DNA from: an uncultured Cellvibrio sp.
GTDB lineage: Bacteria > Pseudomonadota > Gammaproteobacteria > Pseudomonadales > Cellvibrionaceae
DNA length: 31,395 nucleotides
NCBI GenBank assembly: GCA_946480695.1
Contig: CAMLKG010000044.1
Location: forward strand, 1-31,395
Direction: 5' to 3'
Every line of letters begins with the position of its first letter. The first letter of the stretch is position 1. This document shows, in pieces, positions 16,628 to 25,359 of this stretch. Both the position numbers and the translations under genes were made by a program. The notes beneath the pieces are model-generated. The model ran no database searches. It was not told where the DNA came from and saw only the letters and a program-made list of their open reading frames with translations.

Positions 16628-18670
16628 TCAGGAACCGATGATGCCACCGTCATCCTTGGTAACAATGACCGTTGCCGAACGTGGACGGGCACCGTTGCCA
16701 TCCGGCCAGTTGCTGGTAAAACTCGCGGGTGTTGAGCGATCACCGGGGTGCTGGATGTTCACAAACATGGTTTTAAGGTCTGGAGTCAGGGTTACGCCGG
16801 TGACCTCGGCATCCACCGGGCCGACAAAGAAACGCTTGACCTGTTTGGTAACCGGGTCCGCAGCCAGCATCTGGTTGTTGCCGTAAGGGCCGCTGGCCTG
16901 TTGGGAGCCGCTCATGTCAGTCTGGATCCAGGCCACACCGCGGGTATCAATCAGCAAACCGTCGGGGCTGGCGAAGTGGTTTTCAGTCGTGAGGGTAACG
17001 GCGGTGTCACCGGTACCTGTGGTAGTGCCCACATCGCCACCGAGCAGGAAGATATCCCACATAAAGGTGTTTTTGTCGGCATCTTCACGCCAGCGGATAA
17101 TGTGACCGGTAGCATTGTTGGCGCGTGGGTTGGCTGCATCTATTTGCGCCTCGGTACGTGAGGTGTTGTTTGTGAGGGTGAAGTAAACCTCGCCGGTGGC
17201 CGGATGTACTGCGCCCCATTCGGGGCGATCCATTTTGGTGGCGCCCGCCAGGTCGGCAGCGGTACGGGTATTCACCAATACGTCCGCCTGGTTGGCAAAC
17301 GTCACACCTGCCAGCGCCGCTTTGGCGATGAATTCCGTATTTGAAATATCCAACGGCAACCATTCGCCTGTGCCGTCAGCGTTGAATTTGGCAACGTAGA
17401 GCACACCGGTATTCAGCAACCAGCCGCCGGCTGTGGCTTTGTAATAAGGTTCGGCGGAAACAAATTTGTAGATGTATTCATTTTGGGAGTCGTCCCCGGA
17501 GTAGCACACGACGGGTTTACCCTCCACAGCCGGCGCAAAAATCACACCTTCGTGGCCGAAGCGGCCCAGGGCGGTACGTTTTTGGGGGCGGCTTTCGGGA
17601 TCAAAGGGATCTATTTCCACCATCCAGCCAAAAGTATTCGGCTCATTGCGGTAATCATCTACCGCTGTGGCGCCTTTGGTGGAGGCGTCAAAGCGCAGGT
17701 ATTCATCCGCCCCTGAATCGGCCACTTCCCAAAAATAACGACCATTCTTGCCAGAGACCCCATAACGCTTGTGTTCGCGGGGTTGGGTTGCATCTTTATT
17801 AACAAAATAACCAGCCCAATTTTCTTCGGCGGTTAAGTAGGTATTCCAGGGCGTGGAACCCATGCCACAGTTGTTAAGGGTGCCGCGGGTTGCGGTACCG
17901 TTGGGGCTGTATTTGGTCGCGAGCAAGGGGGAGCCAGCCGCGGGGCCACGGATGTCCATGGGTGTGCCGGCGGTAACACGGCGGTTGAACGGGCTGCCGC
18001 TCACCAACTCCCAGGCGGTTCCACTCTTGCGGATATGGATCACGCTTACGCCATGGGCTGCAACTTCCTTGCGGACTTCATCCGCCGGGCGGGTAGCGCC
18101 AAGGGTTTGGCCATTGGTGTGGATCAGTGCGGGATCAATATATTCATGGTTCATTACCAGCAGGCCTTCGCTGGAATGGGTCCCGGTCGTTTTGGCGTCC
18201 ATGGGGAAGAAGTAAACGCCGTCATGGTGGGCGCCGACTTGCTGTTCCTGGTCCGCACCGCTGTTGGAAGCGTCTGCTTTATAGGCGGGCATACTGCCCG
18301 TCAATGGCGTACCCCAGGGGACAAAAACTGTGGCGGTGTAACCGGCGGGTAGGGTGATAGCGTCGGCGCGGGTGGTTGCTATGGCCGCAAAACCCAGGAG
18401 CGGGGCGGTGGATGAGGACGAGGAACTGCTGGACGCCGGCGCGCTGGAGCTGGATGAAGAGCTGGATGAACTGCTTTTTTTGTCATCGTCATCATCACCG
18501 CCACAAGCAACCAGGCTGGCGCCCATAAAAGCGGCAACTGCCGTACTCAGGCTGCCTTTCAGGAATTGGCGACGCTGGGTCACTATGTCCGCAAAACTCG
18601 GGTTGCTGGAGGTGTTCGACATGGGCTCAATGCCGGAGTTGTCGATTTCATAAATGGTTGGGTCAGTCAT
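16628..18670 (-). CDS. PhoX-family alkaline phosphatase (DUF839), Tat-exported lipoprotein-like
   Basis: PhoX enzymes are calcium/iron-dependent phosphatases that release phosphate from organic esters outside the cytoplasm. The protein has 680 residues. A twin-arginine motif (RRQFLKG, Arg33-Arg34) leads a Tat signal that ends in a lipobox-like LVAC (Cys56), so it may be folded before export and then lipid-anchored. A poly-Asp/poly-Ser linker (about 59-88) precedes the catalytic region. Family segments include GAHHDGVYFFP, LLVMNHEYIDP, GTLNNCGMGSTPW with TAEENW, PNTFGWMVEIDPFDP, KRTALGRFGHEG and DRPEWGAVHP. AGGAAA precedes the ATG, and a Pho box with a spaced -10 lies upstream, supporting PhoB control under phosphate starvation. 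The substrate is inferred from the family. Confidence 0.88.
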   Translation of the reverse strand: MTDPTIYEIDNSGIEPMSNTSSNPSFADIVTQRRQFLKGSLSTAVAAFMGASLVACGGDDDDDKKSSSSSSSSSSSAPASSSSSSSSTAPLLGFAAIATTRADAITLPAGYTATVFVPWGTPLTGSMPAYKADASNSGADQEQQVGAHHDGVYFFPMDAKTTGTHSSEGLLVMNHEYIDPALIHTNGQTLGATRPADEVRKEVAAHGVSVIHIRKSGTAWELVSGSPFNRRVTAGTPMDIRGPAAGSPLLATKYSPNGTATRGTLNNCGMGSTPWNTYLTAEENWAGYFVNKDATQPREHKRYGVSGKNGRYFWEVADSGADEYLRFDASTKGATAVDDYRNEPNTFGWMVEIDPFDPESRPQKRTALGRFGHEGVIFAPAVEGKPVVCYSGDDSQNEYIYKFVSAEPYYKATAGGWLLNTGVLYVAKFNADGTGEWLPLDISNTEFIAKAALAGVTFANQADVLVNTRTAADLAGATKMDRPEWGAVHPATGEVYFTLTNNTSRTEAQIDAANPRANNATGHIIRWREDADKNTFMWDIFLLGGDVGTTTGTGDTAVTLTTENHFASPDGLLIDTRGVAWIQTDMSGSQQASGPYGNNQMLAADPVTKQVKRFFVGPVDAEVTGVTLTPDLKTMFVNIQHPGDRSTPASFTSNWPDGNGARPRSATVIVTKDDGGIIGS

Positions 18671-18715
18671 CGGTTGCTTTCCTATAGTCTTTTTGGAGAT
18701 ACATCGGATGCAATG

Positions 18716-18749
18716 ATTAAAGCGACGCTATATGTCAGCCAGACGACAG
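18716..18749 (-). promoter_or_regulatory. Pho box and -10 of the PhoX gene
   Basis: On the minus strand CTGTCGT-CTGG-CTGACAT (18732-18749) matches the two CTGTCAT half-sites of a Pho box at 12 of 14 positions with the correct 4-base spacer. After exactly 10 bases comes TTTAAT (18716-18721), a good -10. In PhoB-activated promoters the box replaces the -35. The site lies about 60 bases before the gene start. Confidence 0.75.
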
Positions 18750-18895
18750 TTTTTTGAAGATTTGGTAACAAAACGATGACGGGCAAAATGAGTAAATCAG
18801 TACGGGAGGCTTGGTTATAAATAGGAATGCATTTATTACGATGCCGGTTTATCTGCTACGCTTGGGGCAACATTTTATTTACCTTGTTTCAGTTT

Positions 18896-19768
18896 ATGGA
18901 ATCCAACGTGCAACCGGTCCAATCAGATTATTCACTCTATCGCGGTGTGATAAGTGATTTGCTAAGCGGTAGGGAGCAGCTCCCCAGCTTGCCGACCATT
19001 ACCTTTGAAATTCGCAAAGCAATGGAGCAGCAGGATTTATCGATGGTTGAGCTGAGCAAGTTATTAGCCAGGGATCCCGCCTTGTCCGCGGTGCTGCTTA
19101 AATACGCTTCCAGCCCGCTCGTCGGTAGCCAGACTCCGCCGCACAATTTATTGGATGTGGTGCGCCTGTTAGGAATGAACCAGGTGGAACGTATCACTAT
19201 GGTCCATTCCATTAAAAGTTTATTTTCTGTGCATTCGGTAAAGCATAAACGTTTGTTTATGGAAGCCTGGCGGCGCTTGGCATTAAAGGCGAGCCTCAGT
19301 ACCTACATCGCCAAGCAAATGCATTTGAAGAACGTATTGCCGGATAACGTATTAATGGCCGCACTCTTGAGTGAGGTGGGTACCCTGGCTGTGCTCTCGG
19401 CGTTCAAGGAAAGTGAAAGTACGCCGGATATTCCCGCCTTTGTCGCGCTCTGTCGGGAATACGCCAAGTCGTTGGGGGTGATTACGCTTAAGCAATGGCA
19501 AGTGGATGAACAATACGTAAAGGTGGTGCAGGAATTGGGTAAGTGGAAGGGCGAGAATCCGGGGCCTGCCAACCTGATTGATCTCATCAACCTCGGGCTG
19601 TACCACGCCCTGAAACTCAGTTACACCAAACCGGATTTGCCGCCCCTCCAGGAGTTAACGGCTTATCAAAAGCTGGAAGCGCCTAATAATAAAATGATTG
19701 CGGGAGGGCTGGATGTGGTAATGACCAATATCCAGGAAATTCGCGCTGTGGCGAAGAGTTTGTTTTAA
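18896..19768 (+). CDS. HDOD-domain signalling protein
   Basis: The protein has 290 residues when started at the ATG at 18896 (MESNVQPVQ). The frame is open to an ATG at 18827, and neither start has a clear ribosome binding site. The HDOD domain spans about 25-225: LPSLPTITFEIRKAM, SKLLARDPALSAVLLKYASSP, LLDVVRLLGMNQVERITMVHSIK and the region LMAALLSEVGTLAVLSAF. HDOD domains are HD-related but lack the catalytic His-Asp pair; here the expected HD position reads SE. They act in signalling and regulation without known enzymatic activity. No second output domain is present. The gene stands alone, convergent with the DUF72 gene 32 bases downstream. Confidence 0.85.
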   Translation: MESNVQPVQSDYSLYRGVISDLLSGREQLPSLPTITFEIRKAMEQQDLSMVELSKLLARDPALSAVLLKYASSPLVGSQTPPHNLLDVVRLLGMNQVERITMVHSIKSLFSVHSVKHKRLFMEAWRRLALKASLSTYIAKQMHLKNVLPDNVLMAALLSEVGTLAVLSAFKESESTPDIPAFVALCREYAKSLGVITLKQWQVDEQYVKVVQELGKWKGENPGPANLIDLINLGLYHALKLSYTKPDLPPLQELTAYQKLEAPNNKMIAGGLDVVMTNIQEIRAVAKSLF

Positions 19769-19800
19769 CGCCTTCGACCCATAAAAATTTAGTTGTAACG

Positions 19801-20838
19801 TTAAATGTGATTTCCGTTTCCCTCCTCATCCCTTTGCTCCATTCGAATAGCCCGCGCCAACTCAATGACCGATAGCGGTGCCGAGCCCTCCGCTTTATTA
19901 CTGAGCGTGACAAAAACATTATGTCCGGCTTTGGCTGTACCGGCGATGACCCGCACTAATGCGGCGCGGGTTTCCGGGTCCGGGTCGATAATACGGTCAT
20001 AGGGTGAATAAGCATCGCGCGCGTCCTCGTAACCATAAGCACCGTGGATAGGGTTGAGGTTCCAGCGGCAAACCAATGGCCCCGGCCATAAGGCGCGCAG
20101 TATGGGAAGCTGCTCGGCAATGCGCGGCATTTTCGCATGGAGTCCCATGCAATAAGTGGCGCCTGTGGCACGTAGCGCCTGTACAAATTGCGGGCCCAAC
20201 CATTGCGGATCACGTACTTCTACCGCTACTACCCCATCGGGAGCGATTTTTCTTAAAACGGGAATCCTGTCCAGTAACAGATGGAGTCGATCAATCAACC
20301 TGGGCATATGCGCAAACCAGGCACCGGGCAGGGGACTGATTTGAAATACCAGTGCGCCCAATTTGGAACCCAGGCCCTCCAACGCAGGTTCAACAAACAT
20401 TTGCACCGCTTCTTCGGCATTCAGGAAGTGCGGGTTGGTCCGCATTCCTTTTCCCGATTCGTCCCGCACCAAAGCGTCCGTCACCAGGCTCGGTGCTTTC
20501 ACGACAAACCGGAAATCCGGCCCCACTTGCGATGCATATTGCGCAAATTGCGCAACGTTAAGGGGACGATAAAAACTGCGATCAATACTAACGGTGCGCA
20601 ACAAGGGATGCCGGGCATAAGCAGCCAATCCATAACGGGACAGGTTGGTCTCGGAATATTCCCCCTCCCACACCAGGCCCGCCCAGCCCGGATAATTCCA
20701 TGAGGAAGTACCCAGGCGTAGATGGGGCGGCAGGGTTGCCGCCAGATCAATCAGGGTGGAATCGGGCGCAACTGGCTCTATTTTCAGACCGGATTTCTTT
20801 TTTACGAGGTCAGGTTCGTCAAACAGCGGGGTTTGCAT
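19801..20838 (-). CDS. DUF72 family protein (YecE-like)
   Basis: The protein has 345 residues. It has the DUF72 TIM-barrel-like pattern: LRLGTSSWNYPGWAGLVW near residue 42, a tyrosine/serine-rich strand TVSIDRSFYRPL, FRFVVKAPSLVTD, GALVFQISPLP, VVAVEVRDPQWLG and the C-terminal NVFVTLSNKAEGSAPLS. The N-terminal 40 residues (MQTPLFDEPDLVKKK) form a polar extension seen in the longer subgroup. The biochemical function of DUF72 is not settled. The start is an ATG with a weak AAAGAA upstream. Confidence 0.88.
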   Translation of the reverse strand: MQTPLFDEPDLVKKKSGLKIEPVAPDSTLIDLAATLPPHLRLGTSSWNYPGWAGLVWEGEYSETNLSRYGLAAYARHPLLRTVSIDRSFYRPLNVAQFAQYASQVGPDFRFVVKAPSLVTDALVRDESGKGMRTNPHFLNAEEAVQMFVEPALEGLGSKLGALVFQISPLPGAWFAHMPRLIDRLHLLLDRIPVLRKIAPDGVVAVEVRDPQWLGPQFVQALRATGATYCMGLHAKMPRIAEQLPILRALWPGPLVCRWNLNPIHGAYGYEDARDAYSPYDRIIDPDPETRAALVRVIAGTAKAGHNVFVTLSNKAEGSAPLSVIELARAIRMEQRDEEGNGNHI

Positions 20839-21211
20839 AATTCTTTATCTGGACGTTTAAGCAGCGCGCAGCATACCCAAGCCGGTTTCCCGTGTCAGCC
20901 GGGTTTATCGTGCACGCTGGTGGGCTGCGCGTAATCCGGTGTTATTGCAATTAACCATGCCTATAGCAGTATTTGGTTTGTTGGCGCGCCGCTTGTTGTA
21001 CTGCCAGCGCAATCGTGGTGCCGGTTAACCGCGGACGCATGGATAATATTGGAAAGCGATTGCTGCCGGCCATACTAAAGCCTTTTGATTTTTTATGATC
21101 AAGTGCTATAACAAATCGTTGTGCCCGGGGATGCGCCCAGGTGCGTTATTAAAACAATAATCGATTTAGCAAACGGATGTATTGAGTCGGTAATTCATAG
21201 GGAATTTATCA
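20839..21211. promoter_or_regulatory. Upstream region of the hydroxylase operon with a candidate sigma-70 promoter
   Basis: This 373-base region has no gene I can support. A plausible promoter reads TTGATT (21085-21090), 16-base spacer, TATAAC (21107-21112), about 100 bases before the hydroxylase gene. The part nearest 20866-20930 is GC-rich and can fold (CGCGCAGC with GCTGCGCG). No terminator with a T-run is visible. Confidence 0.4.
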
Positions 21212-21832
21212 ATGATGTTCGCTGGCGATGTGTTGCATACTTCCACCCGTAGTATTTCGTTTTCGCGCTTGTATGGCGCTACAGCTGTTGCTGGTTTGCA
21301 GCGAGAAGTTATTTCCCTCCTTGCTAACGAATGGATTGATCACGTCAATAAAAATGATTACAGCGGCGGATGGGACCTGTTGCCACTGCGTTGCCAGCGT
21401 GAATTCCTGAACGCGCACCCTATTTTGCAGGGGTTTTCCATCGCCGCAGGGGACGATTGGGAAAATATGCCGATAATGGCCCAATGCCCGCAGATTCAAT
21501 CCATTTTCAACAGGCTGTTATGCCCGTTAAAAGCGGCGCGGCTGATGCGTTTGAAAGCCGGCGCACATATTAAACCCCATCGCGACCGTGGCTTGGCTAT
21601 GGAATTCGGTGAAGCGCGTTTGCATGTTCCGATACTCACCGGCGATGCGGTAAGTTTTATGGTGGATCACAAAAAAATTCCAATGAAACCGGGGGAAATC
21701 TGGTATTTCAACGCTGACCAAACACACGAAGTCCATAATTGCGGCGCTAAAGACAGGATCAACCTGGTGATTGACTGCGTTGTTAATGATTGGTTGCGCG
21801 CAAAAATCCTTGCCGGTGCCGCCAGTGAGTAA
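21212..21832 (+). CDS. Aspartyl/asparaginyl beta-hydroxylase-like 2-oxoglutarate/Fe(II) dioxygenase
   Basis: The protein has 206 residues. The core is the double-stranded beta-helix of the Asp/Asn beta-hydroxylase family: LMRLKAGAHIKPHRDRG gives the metal pair His123 and Asp125; THEVHNCG gives His172 as the third ligand; Arg182 in DRINLVID would bind 2-oxoglutarate. Family members hydroxylate Asp/Asn side chains in proteins, or free amino acids in biosynthetic pathways. The substrate here is unknown. No signal peptide is visible, so action is cytoplasmic. The ATG follows GGGAATTTATCA. The next gene overlaps its stop by 8 bases, showing an operon. Neighbouring sulfotransferases, acetyltransferase and collar proteins suggest a modifying role, which is inference. 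Confidence 0.88.
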   Translation: MMFAGDVLHTSTRSISFSRLYGATAVAGLQREVISLLANEWIDHVNKNDYSGGWDLLPLRCQREFLNAHPILQGFSIAAGDDWENMPIMAQCPQIQSIFNRLLCPLKAARLMRLKAGAHIKPHRDRGLAMEFGEARLHVPILTGDAVSFMVDHKKIPMKPGEIWYFNADQTHEVHNCGAKDRINLVIDCVVNDWLRAKILAGAASE

Positions 21833-22943
21833 ATTTTTTTTGCAGTATTGCGAATTAATCAGTTCGGCAGACCACCTGGCGTTATGCCGCAACGCACAAT
21901 CGTTGGGTGAATTGCTGGCAACTATTAAAACGCTGTGGAATTGCGTCCAGCTCAGCGACGATGAGTTGCTCGGTGAAATTGCCCGTTTAAACAAAACGCC
22001 GATCACCACCGCTGTACAGCTTGCCGGTAAATGGCTGGCGTATCGCTACCAACCGAAAACCCGGTTAGTGAACTGGTTATTGCCGGTTGGCCATGCCATT
22101 GAACCTTTCCATGACGAATATATTTCGCGCTGCCGCCAATTATTATTTAACCAGCTCATCCAGCCGTGCAGTTCGCTCGATGTGGCCCGGCAGCAGGGCG
22201 AAGGTTGTGCCGCAGTGCAACCGGCCGGATTTATCTTTCACCTGTCGCGTTGCGGCTCAACGCTGGTTTCCGGTTGCCTCTCCGAACTGGATTCCACGTG
22301 TGTTTTTTCCGAGTCGCCGCTGCTCACGGAATTGTTGCTGGACCAAAATTTATCTGCCATTGAACAGCAATCCCTGCTTGGTATTTTTATTAATTTACAA
22401 GCCGCAGCATTTCCTGGTCGCCCCGCCATGATCATTAAATGGAATGCGTGGGATATTTTTCAGTGGACATTAATTCGCGGTTTGTATCCGCGGGTACCCG
22501 TTATTTTTTTGGTGCGTGATCCGGTGGAAATCCTTGCATCGCACCAGCGTTCGGCGGGGCGGCATATGGCGGGCGATCCGGGTTTGGCCGGTGTTAATCC
22601 GGTTTTTTCTTCGCGTAACGAATCCTTGCTGGTATGGCGCAGCAAGTTGGTAGCGGCATTATTGGGGGAGATGAATCAATTTATCGGTGATCCCCTGGTC
22701 ATCCGGGTGGACTATAGCGATCTGGATGCAAATCGAATCCGGGAAATTGGCCATCACTTTGCTGTGTTTCCCGATGATCGGGCCTTGCAGAAAATTACCT
22801 TGCGCTTGCAATTTCATTCCAAAACCCCCGATGTCGCTTTTACCAATGACAGCCACGGCAAGCAAACCTTGTTTGATGCGGAAGACAAATCCGGCATCCT
22901 GCAATTGCTGCTGCCGCCTTATACACGATTTTTTGCAGAATGA
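21825..22943 (+). CDS. Sulfotransferase-like P-loop protein
   Basis: I start the gene at a GTG (21825) that overlaps the previous stop by 8 bases, giving 372 residues; an ATG at 21771 would give an unusually long overlap. Residues 1-125 are an unassigned helical region. From about 136 the protein shows the sulfotransferase PAPS-binding pattern: FIFHLSRCGSTLVSG (5'-phosphosulfate loop) and VIFLVRDPVEILASHQRS (about 226-243, 3'-phosphate site). Such enzymes transfer sulfate from PAPS to hydroxyl groups of sugars, lipids or protein tyrosines. The acceptor is unknown, and no PAPS synthesis gene is in the window. The C-terminal part (270-372) is less conserved. It overlaps the GNAT gene by 4 bases. 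Confidence 0.75.
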   Translation: MSKFFLQYCELISSADHLALCRNAQSLGELLATIKTLWNCVQLSDDELLGEIARLNKTPITTAVQLAGKWLAYRYQPKTRLVNWLLPVGHAIEPFHDEYISRCRQLLFNQLIQPCSSLDVARQQGEGCAAVQPAGFIFHLSRCGSTLVSGCLSELDSTCVFSESPLLTELLLDQNLSAIEQQSLLGIFINLQAAAFPGRPAMIIKWNAWDIFQWTLIRGLYPRVPVIFLVRDPVEILASHQRSAGRHMAGDPGLAGVNPVFSSRNESLLVWRSKLVAALLGEMNQFIGDPLVIRVDYSDLDANRIREIGHHFAVFPDDRALQKITLRLQFHSKTPDVAFTNDSHGKQTLFDAEDKSGILQLLLPPYTRFFAE

Positions 22944-23464
22944 ACCCGGAACTTTCAGAAGGCAATTGCATGAACCAATTGATAACCCCCGCGGGATATT
23001 CCCTGCGTTTAGCGGGCACGGAAGACGAAAATTTCCTATTTGGATTATTTTGCTCGGCGCGAACTGAACTTGCCCTGTTGCCTTTACCGAAAGCCCAACT
23101 GGAACAGTTGGTATTGCAACAATACGAATGGCAACAAAAAGGCTATGCGAGTCAGTATCCGGATGCGCGCAACTGGATAATAGAAATCCACTCGGGGCCG
23201 GTGGGGAAAATAATGCTGCTCCAGGCAGCGGACCTCGTCCACATTATCGATTTTATTGTTGCTCCGGATTGGCGCAGCCGGGGTATAGGCAGCACGATTC
23301 TGGTGGCATTAAAGGATTATGTTGCCGCTAAGGCTGGCGTGTTGCGTTTGAGTGTCGATCGCCAAAATATGCATGCAAAAACGCTCTACCTACGGCACGG
23401 GTTTGTAGTAAGCCAAACATCAGATACACATGAACAGCTTGTTTGGTCGCTGAATAACCAGTAG
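22940..23464 (+). CDS. GNAT-family N-acetyltransferase
   Basis: The protein has 174 residues and starts in an ATGA overlap with the sulfotransferase stop, so translation is coupled. A second in-frame ATG at 22970 (MNQLITPAGY) is an alternative start. The GNAT fold is visible: YSLRLAGTEDENFLFGLF, the strand IIDFIVAPDWRSRGIGSTIL holding the acetyl-CoA loop (RSRGIG), and LRLSVDRQNMHAKTLYLRHGF with a terminal strand. GNAT enzymes acetylate amino groups of proteins, amino acids or small molecules. The substrate cannot be read from the sequence. It closes the first sub-operon; 280 bases without a gene separate it from the collar genes. Confidence 0.85.
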   Translation: MNPELSEGNCMNQLITPAGYSLRLAGTEDENFLFGLFCSARTELALLPLPKAQLEQLVLQQYEWQQKGYASQYPDARNWIIEIHSGPVGKIMLLQAADLVHIIDFIVAPDWRSRGIGSTILVALKDYVAAKAGVLRLSVDRQNMHAKTLYLRHGFVVSQTSDTHEQLVWSLNNQ

Positions 23465-23744
23465 CTGCGGGATATGCGTCCATGGTGTGATTTAGTCGAT
23501 GTTATGGTTCGTAATGTGAAAATTGTTTGCTATAACTTATTCTCAATTTGGAGGTGCATTACCCAAGGTGGAGTGATGAATTGTTCAGGAGCCGGAAACT
23601 TTCCACCAAAGTTTTCATGGCCGGTAAGGTTGCCAAATCATTCAAGGGTTTATTCATAACAAAGGTAGCTGTTTAGTTACTGATCTTCTGCAACCGACCT
23701 GAGCCAGTAAGGACAGGTTTTACTTTTTCATTAAGGAGTAATTG

Positions 23745-24266
23745 ATGTCTGATAACTTTTTGGGGGAAATCAAATTATTACCCTACGACTGGCCACCTAA
23801 AGGCTGGGCTCCCTGTGATGGCAGGCTTTTGGCCATCAGTACCAATCAAGCGCTTTTCTCACTGCTGGGAACTACGTACGGTGGCGATGGCATAACTACC
23901 TTTGCATTACCGGATTTGCGTGGCCGCGTGCCCCTGCATCCCAATGTCAGCGCAGGAATCCCCCAGGGTGCCTTTGCTGGTGTAGAAAATGTAACCCTGC
24001 TGCTGAACAATTTGCCTGTACACACCCATGGCGTGTCCGCAAGTACAACCCAGGGCGATAACCTGACCTTCGCCAACAATTATATTGCGGGTGGTAAGGG
24101 CAGTGCTGGTGACGTCAATTTGTATGAGGCTCCCAACAACTTGCAAACGTTGAATCCGGCAACGGTTTCTACCACTGGCGGCGGACAGCCCCATGAAAAC
24201 TGCCAGCCTTCGCTGGTATTAAGTTATTGCATTGCCACTCAAGGCATCTACCCCTCACGTAATTAA
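23745..24266 (+). CDS. Phage tail collar domain protein, copy 1 (microcystin-dependent-protein type)
   Basis: The protein has 173 residues with a strong AAGGAG before the ATG (an in-frame TTG sits directly upstream). The N-terminal half is a tail collar domain: GEIKLLPYDWPPKGWAPCDGRLL, then LFSLLGTTYGGDGITTFALPDLRGRVP. The C-terminal half carries HTHGVSAST and ends with HENCQPSLVLSYCIATQGIYPSRN. Stand-alone proteins of this kind (MdpB-like) occur outside phages in many bacteria; their role is unsettled. No signal peptide is present, so export, if any, is non-Sec. It is the first of three tandem paralogues 10 bases apart, each with its own AAGGAG. No phage gene surrounds them. The 280-base upstream region holds a small hairpin (AAACTTT with AAAGTTT near 23596-23614). 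Confidence 0.88.
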   Translation: MSDNFLGEIKLLPYDWPPKGWAPCDGRLLAISTNQALFSLLGTTYGGDGITTFALPDLRGRVPLHPNVSAGIPQGAFAGVENVTLLLNNLPVHTHGVSASTTQGDNLTFANNYIAGGKGSAGDVNLYEAPNNLQTLNPATVSTTGGGQPHENCQPSLVLSYCIATQGIYPSRN

Positions 24267-24276
24267 GGAGAATCAT

Positions 24277-24804
24277 ATGGATCCATATCTCGGTGATATC
24301 CGTCTGTTTGCGGGTAGCTTTGCACCAGCGGGTTGGGTGATCTGTGATGGTCGCCTGCTCAGTATCAGTCAAAATGATGCGTTATTTGCCATTATCGGAA
24401 CTACTTACGGTGGCGATGGCATTAATACATTTGCAGTTCCCGACCTGCGTGGCCGGCTTCCGGTTGGCCAGGGTAACGGGCCTGGTTTGTCGCCGCGTGT
24501 TATCGGCCAGCAGTTTGGTGTTGAATCGGTAACCCTGCTAACACCCCAAATTCCAGCCCACAACCATACGTTTAATGCGAGCACTACAGCGCCTTCGACT
24601 TCTCCCAGCCCGGCGGGAACAGTGTTTGCCCACAGTGATACCGATAAAATTTATGTTTCATCGCCAACCGGTCCGGTTCCGGAAACGATGAACGCTGCCA
24701 CCGTGCAAGCAACCGGTGGAACCCAGCCACACAATAACATCATGCCTTCGACCGCGATTAATTACATCCTGTGTACTGCTGGCATTTTCCCATCACGCAA
24801 CTAA
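24277..24804 (+). CDS. Phage tail collar domain protein, copy 2
   Basis: The protein has 175 residues, starting at the ATG at 24277 (AAGGAG six bases upstream); a longer frame inside the previous gene is rejected. The collar pattern repeats: LGDIRLFAGSFAPAGWVICDGRLL, TTYGGDGINTFAVPDLRGRLP, then VGQGNGPGLSPRVIGQQFG, which copy 3 shares and copy 1 lacks, and HNHTFNAST. It ends in IMPSTAINYILCTAGIFPSRN. The middle is Ser/Thr/Pro-rich (TTAPSTSPSPAGT). It has diverged clearly from copies 1 and 3, so the duplications are old and all three copies look intact. Confidence 0.88.
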   Translation: MDPYLGDIRLFAGSFAPAGWVICDGRLLSISQNDALFAIIGTTYGGDGINTFAVPDLRGRLPVGQGNGPGLSPRVIGQQFGVESVTLLTPQIPAHNHTFNASTTAPSTSPSPAGTVFAHSDTDKIYVSSPTGPVPETMNAATVQATGGTQPHNNIMPSTAINYILCTAGIFPSRN

Positions 24805-24814
24805 GGAGCGAAAT

Positions 24815-25351
24815 ATGGAACCCTTTATCGGTGAAATCCGTTTGTTGCCATTTAGCTTTGCTCCCAAAAATTGGGCGTTATGTAATGGCCAGATATTACC
24901 TATCCAATCCAACACGGCACTGTTCTCCATCATTGGTACCACCTACGGCGGTAACGGTACCACCAATTTCCAGTTGCCTAATTTGCAAGGACAAGTGGTT
25001 GTGGGTGTAGGCCAAGGGCCAGGGTTGAGCCCTTGGAGTTGGGGGGAGCAGCAAGGTGACAACGGGGTGACCTTACTCACGACTGAAATTCCTGCCCATA
25101 ATCACTTGATCACTGCCATGAACAACCCGGGTAATGCATCAACACCCGCAGCGGATGCTTATCTGGCAAAAGATGGTCGCGGTGGTGCAGGCACTGTTAA
25201 CTATATGTTGGCTCCTGGAACGACAAATACGACTATGGCGCTACAAACCATAGGTTTAAATGGTGGCGGACAGGCCCATGAAAATCGCCAGCCGTTTCTG
25301 GCATTAAATTATTGCATTGCGCTTGCCGGGGTTTTCCCTCCACGCAATTGA
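24815..25351 (+). CDS. Phage tail collar domain protein, copy 3
   Basis: The protein has 178 residues from the ATG at 24815, with AAGGAG upstream in the 10-base gap after copy 2. It reads IGEIRLLPFSFAPKNWALCNGQIL, TTYGGNGTTNFQLPNLQGQVV, VGQGPGLSPWSWGEQQG and HNHLITAMNNPG, and ends HENRQPFLALNYCIALAGVFPPRN. The arrangement of three collar proteins in a row with nearly identical lengths and matching ends suggests they form a hetero-oligomer, possibly a trimer as in phage tail collars and fibres. That is inference. A strong terminator follows the stop. Confidence 0.88.
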   Translation: MEPFIGEIRLLPFSFAPKNWALCNGQILPIQSNTALFSIIGTTYGGNGTTNFQLPNLQGQVVVGVGQGPGLSPWSWGEQQGDNGVTLLTTEIPAHNHLITAMNNPGNASTPAADAYLAKDGRGGAGTVNYMLAPGTTNTTMALQTIGLNGGGQAHENRQPFLALNYCIALAGVFPPRN

Positions 25352-25359
25352 TAAATGTG

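Noticed and set aside
21085..21103. FNR-like site (TTGAT...ATCAA)
   Set aside because: The spacer between half-sites is eight bases and not the four needed for FNR; better explained as part of a sigma-70 promoter.
23474..23744. Possible riboswitch before the collar genes
   Set aside because: A small hairpin (AAACTTT/AAAGTTT) is present, but I could not match the conserved core of c-di-GMP (GEMM) or other riboswitches.
23745..25351. Prophage or tailocin interpretation of the collar genes
   Set aside because: No baseplate, sheath, tape-measure, lysis or integrase gene is next to them; the neighbours are modifying enzymes and an adhesin.
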